NCBI GenBank assembly: GCA_016124375.1
Contig: WGNV01000003.1
Span: 1 to 64,000, forward strand
Origin: Tepidisphaera sp.
Lineage (GTDB): Bacteria; Planctomycetota; Phycisphaerae; Phycisphaerales; UBA1924
Length of the DNA stretch: 64,000 nucleotides
Direction of reading: 5' to 3'
Position numbers and translations under genes: made by a program. Positions 45,858 through 54,643 of the stretch are shown piece after piece (positions within the stretch are counted from its first letter, which is position 1; the number at the start of each line of letters is the position of its first letter). The notes under the pieces were generated by a model. It was not told the origin of the DNA and made no database searches. It was given only the letters and a program-made list of their open reading frames with translations.

Positions 45858-46791
45858 GGCAGGACCGATTGTTGTCGCCACCAGCCCCGCGAGCGCTCGG
45901 CAGGTCGCGGCCAGCGCCGCCGCCTCCGTCGCACGCGATAACACACTCACCGACCCCTCCAACCGCCTCTGGACCTTCGCCAACCTTGCCGCCGCCGTCG
46001 TCATCTTCGCCGTCCTCTGGTGGCGGGGCTGGCTCCGCCCTCGTTCCATCTCCACGGGCGGCACGCGCCACGTCGATTCTCAGCCCGCGTTCATCTGGGC
46101 GGGCGGGGCGGCTCTCGTCTTCTTCTCTTCCGTCCTTGCCGCCGGGGCCGCCGCCCAGCTTTCAGGCGTCCCCACCGGCCTCTACTTCGGCTCGCCCAAG
46201 GCGCTGGCGATCGTCCAGCTCTCCAGCTACGGCTGCGCGTTGCTGTCCGTTTTCTTTCTCCTCCGCCTGCTGAAAGACGCCGCCCCCAAGGCCGGACTCA
46301 CCATCACCACCCGCTCGCTCACCCTGGGCCTCTTCGCCGGGGTGCTCGCCTGGCCCATCCTCACCACCATCGGCACCGCCGCCCTGTGGGTGCAGACCGC
46401 CATCACCCACACCCCGCCCGATCCGCTTGGTCACCCGCTGCTCAAGGTGCTCCGCGACTCGCCCGACAGCGTCTGGGCCTGGGCATTGGGCGCCTGCGCC
46501 GTCGTCGGCGCCCCGATCGTCGAAGAAACCCTCTACCGGGGCTTCCTGCAATCCTTCGTTCTCCGCGTCACCGGCCTGCCCTGGGTCAGCGTGCTCTGCT
46601 CTTCCGCCGTCTTCGCCATGATGCACTACGACCCCGACGGGGGCATCCCCTGGGCGGCCCTGGTCGAGATCGGCGTCTTCGGGCTCATCCTGGGCTACAT
46701 GTTCGAACGCACCAAGCGCCTGGGCGTCACCATCGCCATGCACATCCTCTTCAACGCCGGCAACCTCGCGCTCGCCATGCTCGCGTCCTGA
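45856..46791 (+). CDS. CPBP-family intramembrane glutamic endopeptidase
   Basis: 311 residues with about eight hydrophobic helices. The three CPBP (Abi/CAAX) motifs are present: EETLYRGFLQS, FAMMHYD and HILFNAGN, the Glu, His and Asn/His residues of the active site. The family cleaves prenylated or other membrane substrates; in bacteria roles include bacteriocin self-immunity. The N-terminal 30 residues are Ala/Ser-rich and hydrophilic. The start at 45856 is the only in-frame ATG/GTG before the first helix; it overlaps the trpC start codon on the opposite strand. No Shine-Dalgarno. Confidence 0.9.
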   Translation: MAGPIVVATSPASARQVAASAAASVARDNTLTDPSNRLWTFANLAAAVVIFAVLWWRGWLRPRSISTGGTRHVDSQPAFIWAGGAALVFFSSVLAAGAAAQLSGVPTGLYFGSPKALAIVQLSSYGCALLSVFFLLRLLKDAAPKAGLTITTRSLTLGLFAGVLAWPILTTIGTAALWVQTAITHTPPDPLGHPLLKVLRDSPDSVWAWALGACAVVGAPIVEETLYRGFLQSFVLRVTGLPWVSVLCSSAVFAMMHYDPDGGIPWAALVEIGVFGLILGYMFERTKRLGVTIAMHILFNAGNLALAMLAS

Positions 46792-46833
46792 CGCTCCTGG
46801 GTAGCACCGCGCTCCAGAGCGGCGCGGCCCCCG

Positions 46834-46839
46834 TACCCT
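46834..46839 (+). promoter_or_regulatory. Candidate -10 hexamer TACCCT
   Basis: TACCCT ends 7 bases before the psuG ATG at 46847; only C residues lie between, so no Shine-Dalgarno exists. Confidence 0.35.
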
Positions 46840-46846
46840 CCCCCCC

Positions 46847-47716
46847 ATGCGGGTCACTTCCCGAGTCTATTCCCCGGCCGTCGCGCTCGAAACCACCCTC
46901 ATCCTGCACGGCGTGCCCAAGCCGGCCGCCGCCCCGCTCGCCGCCGAACTCCGCGACATCGTCCGCGCCCGCCGCGCCAACCCCGCACTCGTCGGCGTCG
47001 TCGCGGGTCAGCCCATCGTCGGCCTCAGCGACGCCGAACTCCTCACCCTGCTCGACGCCCCCGCCGTCACCAAGGCCAACACCTCCAACCTGGGGCTCAT
47101 CCTTCACCAGGGCCTGCACGGCGCCACCACCGTCAGCACCACCATGGAGCTCGCCGCCGCCGCCGGCGTCCGCCTCTTCGCCACCGGCGGCCTGGGGGGC
47201 CTTCACAAAGGCCTGGCGACCCACCCCGACATCAGCGCCGACCTTGCCGCCTTCACCCGCTTTCCCGTCGCCGTCGTCACCAGCGGCGTCAAAAGCCTCC
47301 TCGACGTCGAAGGCACCCGCGAACTGCTCGAAACCCTCGGCATCCCCGTCGTCGGCTTCCGCACCGATCGCTTCCCCGCCTTCTACCTGCGCGACAGCGA
47401 CGCCAAGGTCGACGCCCGCTTCGACGACCTCGCCCCGCTCGCCGCCTTCCTTGACGCCGAACTCACCCGCACCGGCCGCGGCATCGTCGTGTGCAACCCC
47501 ATCCCCCACGCCGACGAACTGCCCAAAGCCCAATGGCACGCCTGGCTCGCGCAGGCCGAGGCGCAGACCCCCGCCCAAGGCCGCGACGCGACACCCCAAC
47601 TCCTCGGAAAACTCCACGAACTCAGCGCCGGGGCCACGCTGCGCGCCAACCTGGCCCTGGTCCGGAGCAACGCCGCCCTGGCCGCCGACCTCGCCCGAAC
47701 GATGGCGAAGCCCTGA
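46847..47716 (+). CDS. psuG: Pseudouridine-5'-phosphate glycosidase
   Basis: 289 residues. Splits pseudouridine 5'-phosphate into uracil and ribose 5-phosphate. Family motifs: VALETTLILHGVPKP at the N-terminus (with the catalytic Glu), VGLSDAELLTLL, TKANTSNLGLILHQGLHGATTVSTTM, RLFATGGLGGLHKG, VAVVTSGVKSLLDVEGT (the Lys region) and VCNPIPHADELP. No pseudouridine kinase (psuK) lies beside it, so the route from pseudouridine would need that gene elsewhere. TACCCT ends 7 bases upstream. Confidence 0.95.
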   Translation: MRVTSRVYSPAVALETTLILHGVPKPAAAPLAAELRDIVRARRANPALVGVVAGQPIVGLSDAELLTLLDAPAVTKANTSNLGLILHQGLHGATTVSTTMELAAAAGVRLFATGGLGGLHKGLATHPDISADLAAFTRFPVAVVTSGVKSLLDVEGTRELLETLGIPVVGFRTDRFPAFYLRDSDAKVDARFDDLAPLAAFLDAELTRTGRGIVVCNPIPHADELPKAQWHAWLAQAEAQTPAQGRDATPQLLGKLHELSAGATLRANLALVRSNAALAADLARTMAKP

Positions 47717-47781
47717 CGGGGCCACACCTTACAAAATACGTGCGGCAGCGAAACAATTTGGCCCCAAGCCCGTACATTCCC

Positions 47782-47814
47782 GTGATTTGGCTGTGATTCG
47801 GGCGTGATTCGGGT
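47782..47814 (+). repeat. Three 11-bp direct repeats abutting a promoter
   Basis: GTGATTTGGCT, GTGATTCGGGC and GTGATTCGGGT in tandem with an exact 11-base period, ending on the first base of the -35 hexamer. One helical turn spacing suggests binding sites of a regulator. Confidence 0.6.
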
Positions 47815-47842
47815 TGGAGCCAGCCCCCGGCTCGGGTAGCAT
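47814..47842 (+). promoter_or_regulatory. Promoter of the first dockerin-cluster gene
   Basis: TTGGAG (47814-47819), 17-base spacer, TAGCAT (47837-47842). About 190 bases upstream of the ATG at 48029. Confidence 0.6.
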
Positions 47843-47910
47843 GCGTTCATCGGTGACGGGCGGCCTCCTGGGCCGGGGACAAGCCCGCCTACCGAACACC
47901 CGATGAACGC
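47843..47910 (+). promoter_or_regulatory. Inverted repeat just downstream of the promoter
   Basis: GCGTTCATCGG (47843-47853) pairs perfectly with CCGATGAACGC (47900-47910). Inside, CGGGC/GCCCG and GGCC/GGCC stems with a GGGGACAA bulge can stack. It could be a leader RNA fold, but the likely start of transcription (about 47849) falls within the left arm, so a DNA operator or a partial stem is as likely. Confidence 0.45.
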
Positions 47911-48028
47911 TCCTGGCTCCCGGTTTGCCGGTGCCCGAGCGTGGTTCTTCGTTGCCGTCCCCGTCCACAGAGATTCGATCGCGATCCCGCGTCAGAATCT
48001 CGCCAGAGAAGAGAGAGTGGAGAAGCCC

Positions 48029-50278
48029 ATGACCGACTCGATTTCCGCGACCATCCTGCGGCCTGCTGCCGCCAGCATCGCCTGCCTCCTGCTCTGCGCC
48101 GGCTCCGCCCTCGCTCAGGACAGCGTCTCACGCAACGCCAACGGCGGCAACGGCCTTCCGGGCGACGGCCTTAGCCCCTACACCTCGACCACCCAGCGCG
48201 CCAGCTACGTCGTCGACCTCTCGCCCTTCACCACCGCCTGGGGCACCCCGCTGGGCATCGCCCCGGTCTTGAAGTCCAGCCGCATCGCGACCACCCGCTT
48301 CAGCACCGTCACCGGTCCCTCCACCATCAGCCAGGCCATCGCCGCCCAGGCCGCTTACCCGTCCGCCTCATACACCTCCTGGAACCAGGCCGGAGGCGGG
48401 CTCAACGCCACCGAGAACAACACCGCGCTCAACACCTCCGTCTCGCCCAGCGGCCAGGCCAGCCTCTTCGGCATCGCCATGCTCGACGTCGACGAGACCA
48501 CCGCGGGCACCACCGTCGTTCTGGGCAACTTCATCCACGGCGCGCAAGTCGCCTTCGACCCGGCCAACCCCACGCGCCTGTTCGTCACCCGCACTGTCGC
48601 CGCAGTCAATCAGCTCAACGCCACCCAGCCCGACCGCTCGCAGTTCGGGCTCGGCTCCATCGACGCCGAGGGCAACCTCTGCTTCCGCGCCGATGGCTAC
48701 AACGCCGCCAGCGGCACCACCGTCCTCCAGGGCGACAACTACTTCCGCGTGCGCCTGCCCCAGCGCCTGACCAGCGGGGCCAACATCATCGATAACAACG
48801 GCGCGGGAAACCCCAGCGCCTCCGACTGGCTGCTGCAGCGCTCGACCGCCGTCACGCACGCCGTGCCCACCGCCATCCCGCAGACCCTGGCCGGCCGCAG
48901 CGTCCTCCTGGGCCCGGACTTCACCGGCCAGCTCAAGATCGAAACCTCCGGCGGCACGCTCACCAACACCACCTCCAACCGCCCAAACACCATCGACCAG
49001 CGCGGCCCCATCTCCTTCAGCGCCGCCCAGTTCGGCGCCTCCAGCGTCGGCACCATCGGCGTGCTCTCCCGCAGCGGCTCCGGGGGCGGCAAGGTCGATT
49101 CCATCAGCCTCGCAGGCGTCAGCGCCTCGGGCAACGTCGTCGCCGCCCGAACCATCACCCTCCCCAGCTCGCTCATCGATACCTGCGACGGCACCTCCTG
49201 GAACCTGGCGGGGGGCGGCTTCCGGGGCTACGACAGCCAGATCACCTTCCGGGGCGGGGTCGGCCCCGCCGCCATCGGCAAAGACGCCTCGGGCAACCTG
49301 CTGGCCGCGGGCGTCCTCTACAGCGGCCCAACCCCCGATGGCTCCAACCCCTTCAACGCCATCGTCGTCGGCCGCTTCAACCCCGCCTCGCCCAACTCAC
49401 CCGTCTCCTGGACCGTCGCCGCCTGGGTCGATTCCACCGCCAGCACGGGCAAGGCCATCCGAGGTGATTACGGCCTCGACGGCGCGCCCAACACCCACGA
49501 CGCGGGCGAGGGCGACGGCGTGATCGACGCCTCCGACGCTCCCATCGGCCGCCTCGCATCACTCAGCGAAACCACGCTCGGCCTCAGCGGCCCCTCGCTC
49601 TCCAGCCCCACCTTCGACGCCGCCGGGAACATCTACTTCATCGGTTCGGGCCTCTTCAAGCGATTCAACGGCACCAGCGTGGTGCAGGAGTTCGGGCTGG
49701 GCCTCTTCCGGGGCGTCTACGACCCCGCGCAGATGTGCTACACGCTCGACCTCATCACCCGCGTGGGCGACACCTTCGCGGGCCAGAACTCGGGCCGCAA
49801 CTACCAGATCCAAAGCATCGCCCTGGCCGACGGCGATTCCGTCTCCTCCGCCTCGCTCAGCAGCTCCAGCTCCCTGCAGCAGGCCTGGAACAACATCGAC
49901 GCCTCCGCCCTCGCCCCCGCCGCCCCGCAGAACCTGGGCGGCCTCGTCGTCGACGCCCGCATCGTCTACGACACCAACAGCGACGGGCTCTACCAAGACC
50001 CGACCCTCCCCGGCGGCAACGTCAACAGCCCCGACGAGGCGTACAACGTCGTCCTCTACATCGCCAACACCACCCCGCCCCAGGTCGGCCCAACGTGCGA
50101 TCCCGACGTCAACCAGGACGGCGTCGCCGATCAGGGCGACGTCGATTACCTCATCAACGTCATCGCCGGCGGCGCCAACCCCACCAACATCGACCCCGAC
50201 TTCAACCAGGACGGCGTCGCCGACCAGGGAGACATCGACGCGCTCGTCAACGTCATCGCCGGCGGCCCCTGCCCGTAA
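48029..50278 (+). CDS. Secreted protein with C-terminal dockerin module
   Basis: 749 residues. Signal peptide MTDSISATILRPAAASIACLLLCAGSALAQ, GTGGAG 9 bases upstream. The large middle is Ser/Thr/Gly-rich and beta-like, with no enzyme motif seen; it contains SRNANGGNGLPGDG near the N-terminus and repeats of TxxVLQGDNYFRV/VGTIGVLSRSG type that suggest a beta-propeller or repeat fold. The last 60 residues (50096-50275) are the double EF-hand module with loops DVNQDGVADQGD and DFNQDGVADQGD between CDPD and GGPCP. First of five such genes in a row. Confidence 0.85.
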   Translation: MTDSISATILRPAAASIACLLLCAGSALAQDSVSRNANGGNGLPGDGLSPYTSTTQRASYVVDLSPFTTAWGTPLGIAPVLKSSRIATTRFSTVTGPSTISQAIAAQAAYPSASYTSWNQAGGGLNATENNTALNTSVSPSGQASLFGIAMLDVDETTAGTTVVLGNFIHGAQVAFDPANPTRLFVTRTVAAVNQLNATQPDRSQFGLGSIDAEGNLCFRADGYNAASGTTVLQGDNYFRVRLPQRLTSGANIIDNNGAGNPSASDWLLQRSTAVTHAVPTAIPQTLAGRSVLLGPDFTGQLKIETSGGTLTNTTSNRPNTIDQRGPISFSAAQFGASSVGTIGVLSRSGSGGGKVDSISLAGVSASGNVVAARTITLPSSLIDTCDGTSWNLAGGGFRGYDSQITFRGGVGPAAIGKDASGNLLAAGVLYSGPTPDGSNPFNAIVVGRFNPASPNSPVSWTVAAWVDSTASTGKAIRGDYGLDGAPNTHDAGEGDGVIDASDAPIGRLASLSETTLGLSGPSLSSPTFDAAGNIYFIGSGLFKRFNGTSVVQEFGLGLFRGVYDPAQMCYTLDLITRVGDTFAGQNSGRNYQIQSIALADGDSVSSASLSSSSSLQQAWNNIDASALAPAAPQNLGGLVVDARIVYDTNSDGLYQDPTLPGGNVNSPDEAYNVVLYIANTTPPQVGPTCDPDVNQDGVADQGDVDYLINVIAGGANPTNIDPDFNQDGVADQGDIDALVNVIAGGPCP

Positions 50279-50328
50279 TCTCCCGATCACGCGCACGTCG
50301 TCATCGGGCAAGAAACCCCGAAAATCCC

Positions 50329-50356
50329 TTGCGGCATGCTGCATTTTGGGTAGAGT
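50329..50356 (+). promoter_or_regulatory. Promoter of the HAF-repeat gene
   Basis: TTGCGG, 16-base spacer, TAGAGT; 36 bases before the ATG at 50393. Confidence 0.5.
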
Positions 50357-50392
50357 CCCTCGTTGGCTCATCACCTACGAGGACAACTCATC

Positions 50393-51931
50393 ATGCGCTC
50401 AGACACTCGCGTTGTCGCTTTGCTCGCCGCGATCTATTGCTCGTCCGCCGCCTTTGCGCAGTGGACCGTTACCAACCTCCATCCCGCCGGCGCCACCGAA
50501 TCGCGCTGCGAGGGCATCGGCCTCAGCCCCGGCGGCGTGCGCGAAGTCGGCTACGTCACCACCTCGGGCATCTACCACGCCGCGATGTGGTCGGGCTCGG
50601 TCGCGAGCTTCACCGACCTGCAGCCCTCCATCTCCGGCATCACGCAGACCATGTGCGCCGGCATCAGCGGCTCGCAGCAGATCGGCACCGGCTACCTCAG
50701 CAATGGCTACCCCGTCGCGCTCCTGTGGTCGGGCACCCCCTCCAGCGCCACCATCCTCAACCCTCCCTTTCCCGTCGGGCAGGTCTCGATTGGCTACGCC
50801 ATCAGCGGCGGCGTGTCCGTCGGCTCGGTTGGCACGCTCACCAGCCCGGGCTCGTGCGAATGGAACGGCACGACGCTCATTAACCTCTCGGGGGGCGATG
50901 CCGCGACCGGCATCGACGGCGCCAACATCGTCGGCACGGTCCGCACGGGCTCCTTCCCGTTCTACGGCACCAACGCCGTCATGTGGACCGGTTCGCCCCC
51001 TTCGCTGGTGAGCCTGCATCCCGCGTCCGCCGCCTTTTCCTCCTGCGCGGGCGTCAGCGGCAATCAGCAGGTCGGCACTGTCGTGTATGGCTCGCTCTCC
51101 AGCCCCGACAACGCCGCGCTTTGGACCGGCACCGCCGCCTCGATCGTCGACCTGCACCCCGCCGGGGCGGCAAGTTCGGAATGCACCGCCGTGAACAACG
51201 GCACCCAGGTTGGCACCGCCAGTTACCTGGGCACACCCATCGACCCCAACAACCCCGTGGCCCGCGCCGCCCTGTGGAACGGCACCGCGGCGTCTTACGA
51301 AAACCTGCACAACGCACTGCCCGCTTCCTTCTCCGATTCGTACGCGACGGGCGTCTATAAGAACGCCACCACGCTGTACGTCGTCGGTTACGGCTACAAC
51401 ACGGCCACCAGCCGCACCGAGGCGCTGCTCTGGACCCGCTCCCGCTGCGTGTCGATCTCAGGCAACCCGCAGCCACTCACGCTCTGCCAAGGCAGCAACG
51501 CATCCTTCACCGTGAGCGCCGGTGGCGACGGCACCCTCACCTACCACTGGCGAAAAAACACCGCGCTCATCAACACCGCCACCAACCCCTCAGCCGCCAC
51601 ACCCACCCTCGTGCTCATGAACATTCAGCCGGGCGACCATGCGTCCTACGACTGCCAGGTCACCAACACCTGCGGCACCGTCACCAGCCAGGCCGCGGCT
51701 CTCAATGTGCTCAGCCCCACCGACCCCTCCTGCGGCGGCGGCCCGGCCTGCGACCCCGACGTCAACCAAGACGGCGTCGCCGATCAGGGCGACGTCGACT
51801 ACCTCATCAACGTCATCGCCGGCGGCGCCAACCCCACCAACATCGAACCCGACTTCAACCAGGACGGCGTCGCCGACCAGGGTGACATCGACGCACTCGT
51901 CAACGTCATCGCCGGCGGCCCCTGCCCGTAA
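50393..51931 (+). CDS. Secreted HAF-repeat protein with Ig-like domain and dockerin module
   Basis: 512 residues. Signal peptide MRSDTRVVALLAAIYCSSAAFAQ; AGGA 8 bases upstream. About six repeats of the HAF type follow (VGYVTTSGIYHAAMWSG, IGTGYLSNGYPVALLWSG, VGTVVYGSLSSPDNAALWTG, VGTASYLGTPI...AALWNG). Then an Ig-like domain with two Cys (TLCQGSNASFTVSAGGDGTL, DHASYDCQVTNTCGTV), then the 60-residue dockerin module (51749-51928). An exported adhesive or cell-surface protein is likely; no catalytic motif. Confidence 0.88.
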   Translation: MRSDTRVVALLAAIYCSSAAFAQWTVTNLHPAGATESRCEGIGLSPGGVREVGYVTTSGIYHAAMWSGSVASFTDLQPSISGITQTMCAGISGSQQIGTGYLSNGYPVALLWSGTPSSATILNPPFPVGQVSIGYAISGGVSVGSVGTLTSPGSCEWNGTTLINLSGGDAATGIDGANIVGTVRTGSFPFYGTNAVMWTGSPPSLVSLHPASAAFSSCAGVSGNQQVGTVVYGSLSSPDNAALWTGTAASIVDLHPAGAASSECTAVNNGTQVGTASYLGTPIDPNNPVARAALWNGTAASYENLHNALPASFSDSYATGVYKNATTLYVVGYGYNTATSRTEALLWTRSRCVSISGNPQPLTLCQGSNASFTVSAGGDGTLTYHWRKNTALINTATNPSAATPTLVLMNIQPGDHASYDCQVTNTCGTVTSQAAALNVLSPTDPSCGGGPACDPDVNQDGVADQGDVDYLINVIAGGANPTNIEPDFNQDGVADQGDIDALVNVIAGGPCP

Positions 51932-51946
51932 CAGAAAAGCCGGCCC

Positions 51947-51973
51947 TTGCATATATGACGGGTCCGTTATCCT
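51947..51973 (+). promoter_or_regulatory. Possible promoter of the third dockerin gene
   Basis: TTGCAT, 15-base spacer, TATCCT, about 140 bases before the ATG at 52114. The spacer is short, so the assignment is weak. Confidence 0.3.
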
Positions 51974-52113
51974 CCCCACGGGGAGCGATCAACGAGCCCG
52001 ACGCCCTCGCCGCCGGGCCCGTCTGCTCGCCCGGGGCCAGGGTCCGCGGCGTTCGTGGCGTTTGCGTCCAGAATCTGCACGTTTCAGGACAAGTCGCAAG
52101 GGGAGATCACATC

Positions 52114-52917
52114 ATGCTGAACCGCGTTATTCCTGTGGTGCTCGTGTTGGCCGCCGCCCCGTGCCTGGCCCAGCAGGAGCTCTATCGCCAGAACCCCGTG
52201 AACTCAGTGGGCGGACTGGCCGCCCAGGACGCCCGCAACCCCGGGGGCCTGGGCTGGTTCGCCGAAACCGCCGACAACTTCCCCGCCCTCGCCGGAACCA
52301 CGGTCACCAGCATCGAGTTCTGGGGTGGCTACGCCCGTGACCTGCCCGGCCCCACCCAGGGGTTCATGATCCGGTTCTACCAGGACAACGGCGGCTCCGT
52401 CGGCCCGCTCCTGCTCGACCAGGACGTATTCGCCTTCACCGAGGTCGAGTACTACCAGCTCATCTCCGGCGGCAACATTCTTCGCGGCTACCACTACACC
52501 CTCGACCTTGATACCCCCCTCGCCATCCCCGCCGACGGGCAGTACTGGATGAGCGTCACCGCCATTCTCGATTTCGGCGGCTCCGCCCCCGACTCCGTGC
52601 AATGGGGATGGGTCGCCGCGAACGCCGGAGTCAATCCGCCCCCCGCCAACCAATGGTTCTTCTCCCCGGGAAACTTCCAGCCCCAATCCAATGACGTCGC
52701 CTTCGTCATCAAGGGCACCGTCGGCGGCTCCACCTGCGACCCCGACGTGAACCAGGACGGCGCCGCCGACCAGGGCGATGTCGATTACCTCATCAACGTC
52801 ATCGCCGGCGGCGACAACCCCAACAACGCCAACGCCGACTTCAACAACGACGGTGCCGCCGATCAGGGCGATGTCGACGCGCTCATCAATGTCATCGCCG
52901 GCGGGCAGTGCCCGTAA
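52114..52917 (+). CDS. Secreted protein with C-terminal dockerin module
   Basis: 267 residues. Signal peptide MLNRVIPVVLVLAAAPCLAQ; AAGGGGAG about 9 bases upstream. The domain of about 185 residues (ETADNFPALAGTTVTSIEFWGGYA, MIRFYQDNGGSVGPLLLDQDVF, GYHYTLDLDTPLAIPADGQYWMSVTAIL) is a beta-sandwich-like module common in planctomycete secreted proteins; no catalytic residues apparent. The module (52735-52914, loops DVNQDGAADQGD and DFNNDGAADQGD, ending GGQCP) is the most divergent of the six. Confidence 0.88.
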   Translation: MLNRVIPVVLVLAAAPCLAQQELYRQNPVNSVGGLAAQDARNPGGLGWFAETADNFPALAGTTVTSIEFWGGYARDLPGPTQGFMIRFYQDNGGSVGPLLLDQDVFAFTEVEYYQLISGGNILRGYHYTLDLDTPLAIPADGQYWMSVTAILDFGGSAPDSVQWGWVAANAGVNPPPANQWFFSPGNFQPQSNDVAFVIKGTVGGSTCDPDVNQDGAADQGDVDYLINVIAGGDNPNNANADFNNDGAADQGDVDALINVIAGGQCP

Positions 52918-53025
52918 CGCTCACAAATTTCCGCAGTCTCACCGCGTGCTCCATCCCTGAATATGTTCGCTTGCGCTGAATATCACCGAGTTCCCTCGGG
53001 GATCTTTCGCGGCGATCAATAGGGA

Positions 53026-53054
53026 CTGGACGTTTCGCCGCGATTCCGTAGATT
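53026..53054 (+). promoter_or_regulatory. Promoter of the Ig-like dockerin gene
   Basis: CTGGAC, 17-base spacer, TAGATT; about 100 bases before the ATG at 53155. The region 52918-53025 otherwise shows nothing distinct. Confidence 0.45.
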
Positions 53055-53154
53055 GGGGCGGCGTTCGCGCCGTAGCCACGCGCCGGGCTCATCTCCGGCT
53101 CATCGCGCCCCCGCTTCCTCCCCGCTTCGACGCACCCAACACCCGGAGCCTCGC

Positions 53155-54372
53155 ATGTCCGTCCGAATCGGCCTCGCATCTCGATTCGCCGTGCTTCCCA
53201 TCGCGCTTGCCGTCGCCACGCTCGCGCCGAGGTCCTCCCTCGCCCAGTCCATCGTCACCACGTCGCGCGTCGGCAGCAGCTACGTCGCCTGCGGCGACAT
53301 CTTCAGCGGCCCCCGCGCCAGCCACAACTACACCCTCCCGATCTACACCCACGACGTCATCAGCTTCTCCAGCGACGGGGGCGGCTACCACCCCATCTCC
53401 TCCGCCGACATCACCCTCGACACCTTCGTCACCGACAAGGTCCTCTCATTCGTCTTCGAAGGCCATTCGTACCGCGGGCCCATCCCGGGAGGCGGCGACG
53501 GCAGCGCCACGGCTACCGCCTCCTCGCAAGACCAGTGGAGTTTCAACATCACCTCGCCCACCTGCTTCAGCCTCACAGGAAACGTTGAGGTCTACCTCTC
53601 CACGGGCGACCCCACCAGCAATCAGGGCTTTCAACTCGGTGTCGACGGCGGTGGTGCAGCGATCTTTCTCGCCGATGGCTCATATCGCGGCGTGCTCTCC
53701 GTCGGCATCGACCACACCGGCTCCGCGACCGGACACTTCACCGGCATGCTCACGCCCGGCTCGTACTTCATGACGCTCTCCGGCTACGCCAACGGCAATG
53801 GCAACCCACGCACGGCGTCCTACAGCAACTCGGTGTCGCTCACCATCGGCCCGCCCACCGTCGTCACCAACCCCCAGCCCGTTGCCATCTGCGCTGACGG
53901 CACGGCTGAGTTCTCGATCAACCCGCCGCCCCCGGATTCGTCGTATCACTGGCAACTCCAGCAAGGCTCGCTCTGGCTCGACCTCGAAGAGGGCGTCAAC
54001 ACCATCAACGGCGCGCCCGCGTTCGACGTGACCGGCGCTCAGCAGCCCGCCATCTCCGTCCGCAGCATCTGGGGCCTGGGGGGCAACCTTCGCTGCGTCG
54101 TCTCCAACGATTGCGGCAGCACCACCACCGACCCCGCCGCCCTCACCATCCTCGACCCTGCCGACCCCGCCTGCTCCACCCCCCCACCCTGCAATCCCGA
54201 CGTCAACCAGGACGGCGTCGCCGATCAGGGCGACGTCGACTACCTCATCAACGTCATCGCGGGAGGCGAAAACCCCACCGGCATCGACCCGGACTTCAAC
54301 CAGGACGGCGTCGCCGACCAGGGCGACATCGACGCACTCGTGGACGTGGTAGCCGGTGGCCCCTGCCCCTGA
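53155..54372 (+). CDS. Secreted Ig-like protein with C-terminal dockerin module
   Basis: 405 residues. Signal peptide MSVRIGLASRFAVLPIALAVATLAPRSSLAQ; CGGAG 6 bases upstream. N-terminal part Ser/Gly/Thr-rich beta region (VACGDIFSGPRASHNY), then an Ig-like domain (VVTNPQPVAICADGTAEFSI, GGNLRCVVSNDCGSTTTDPAAL) resembling that of the protein at 50393-51931. Module at 54190-54369 (CNPD start, VDVVAGGPCP end). Function unknown. Confidence 0.86.
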   Translation: MSVRIGLASRFAVLPIALAVATLAPRSSLAQSIVTTSRVGSSYVACGDIFSGPRASHNYTLPIYTHDVISFSSDGGGYHPISSADITLDTFVTDKVLSFVFEGHSYRGPIPGGGDGSATATASSQDQWSFNITSPTCFSLTGNVEVYLSTGDPTSNQGFQLGVDGGGAAIFLADGSYRGVLSVGIDHTGSATGHFTGMLTPGSYFMTLSGYANGNGNPRTASYSNSVSLTIGPPTVVTNPQPVAICADGTAEFSINPPPPDSSYHWQLQQGSLWLDLEEGVNTINGAPAFDVTGAQQPAISVRSIWGLGGNLRCVVSNDCGSTTTDPAALTILDPADPACSTPPPCNPDVNQDGVADQGDVDYLINVIAGGENPTGIDPDFNQDGVADQGDIDALVDVVAGGPCP

Positions 54373-54543
54373 GCGGACCTCAGCACCGCTCGAAAACACC
54401 GCCACCATCCGGCCCGCCCGCTGAGGCGGCTCGTGGTAGCACCCCCTACTACCTATCCGTACAAAATACGATCAACTTGCAGGCCATCGATATCGCGGCT
54501 AAGCCTCTCCACCTCCAATATTTGCGATTCCGAAAAAAACCCA

Positions 54544-54571
54544 TTGACAGCCCCCATACCCAAGATAGCAT
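54544..54571 (+). promoter_or_regulatory. Consensus-like promoter upstream of the PEP-CTERM-like gene
   Basis: TTGACA (54544-54549), 16-base spacer, TAGCAT (54566-54571), 72 bases before the ATG at 54644. The best promoter match in the window; upstream DNA is AT-richer than the coding regions. Confidence 0.75.
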
Positions 54572-54643
54572 GTCTCCAGAGAAGTTTGCCGAGACAAAGA
54601 CAGGCGGCAGGGAATTCCCTCAAAGGATCAAAGGAGACGAGAC

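Larger units (their letters stand above)
47717..48028. other. 312-base regulatory region upstream of the first gene of the dockerin cluster
   Basis: No gene. Holds three 11-base direct repeats, a promoter, and an 11-base inverted repeat 47843-47853/47900-47910, listed below. The ATG at 47903 lies in one arm of the repeat and would add 42 residues to the protein; the signal peptide argues for the start at 48029. Confidence 0.7.

Noticed and set aside
46020-47807. A 595-residue plus-strand frame
   Set aside because: Overlaps the CPBP and psuG genes in another phase; low-complexity Pro/Ser/Arg protein.
47843-47910. Cobalamin or other known riboswitch
   Set aside because: Stems exist but the conserved boxes of known riboswitches do not match, and the probable transcription start cuts the left arm.
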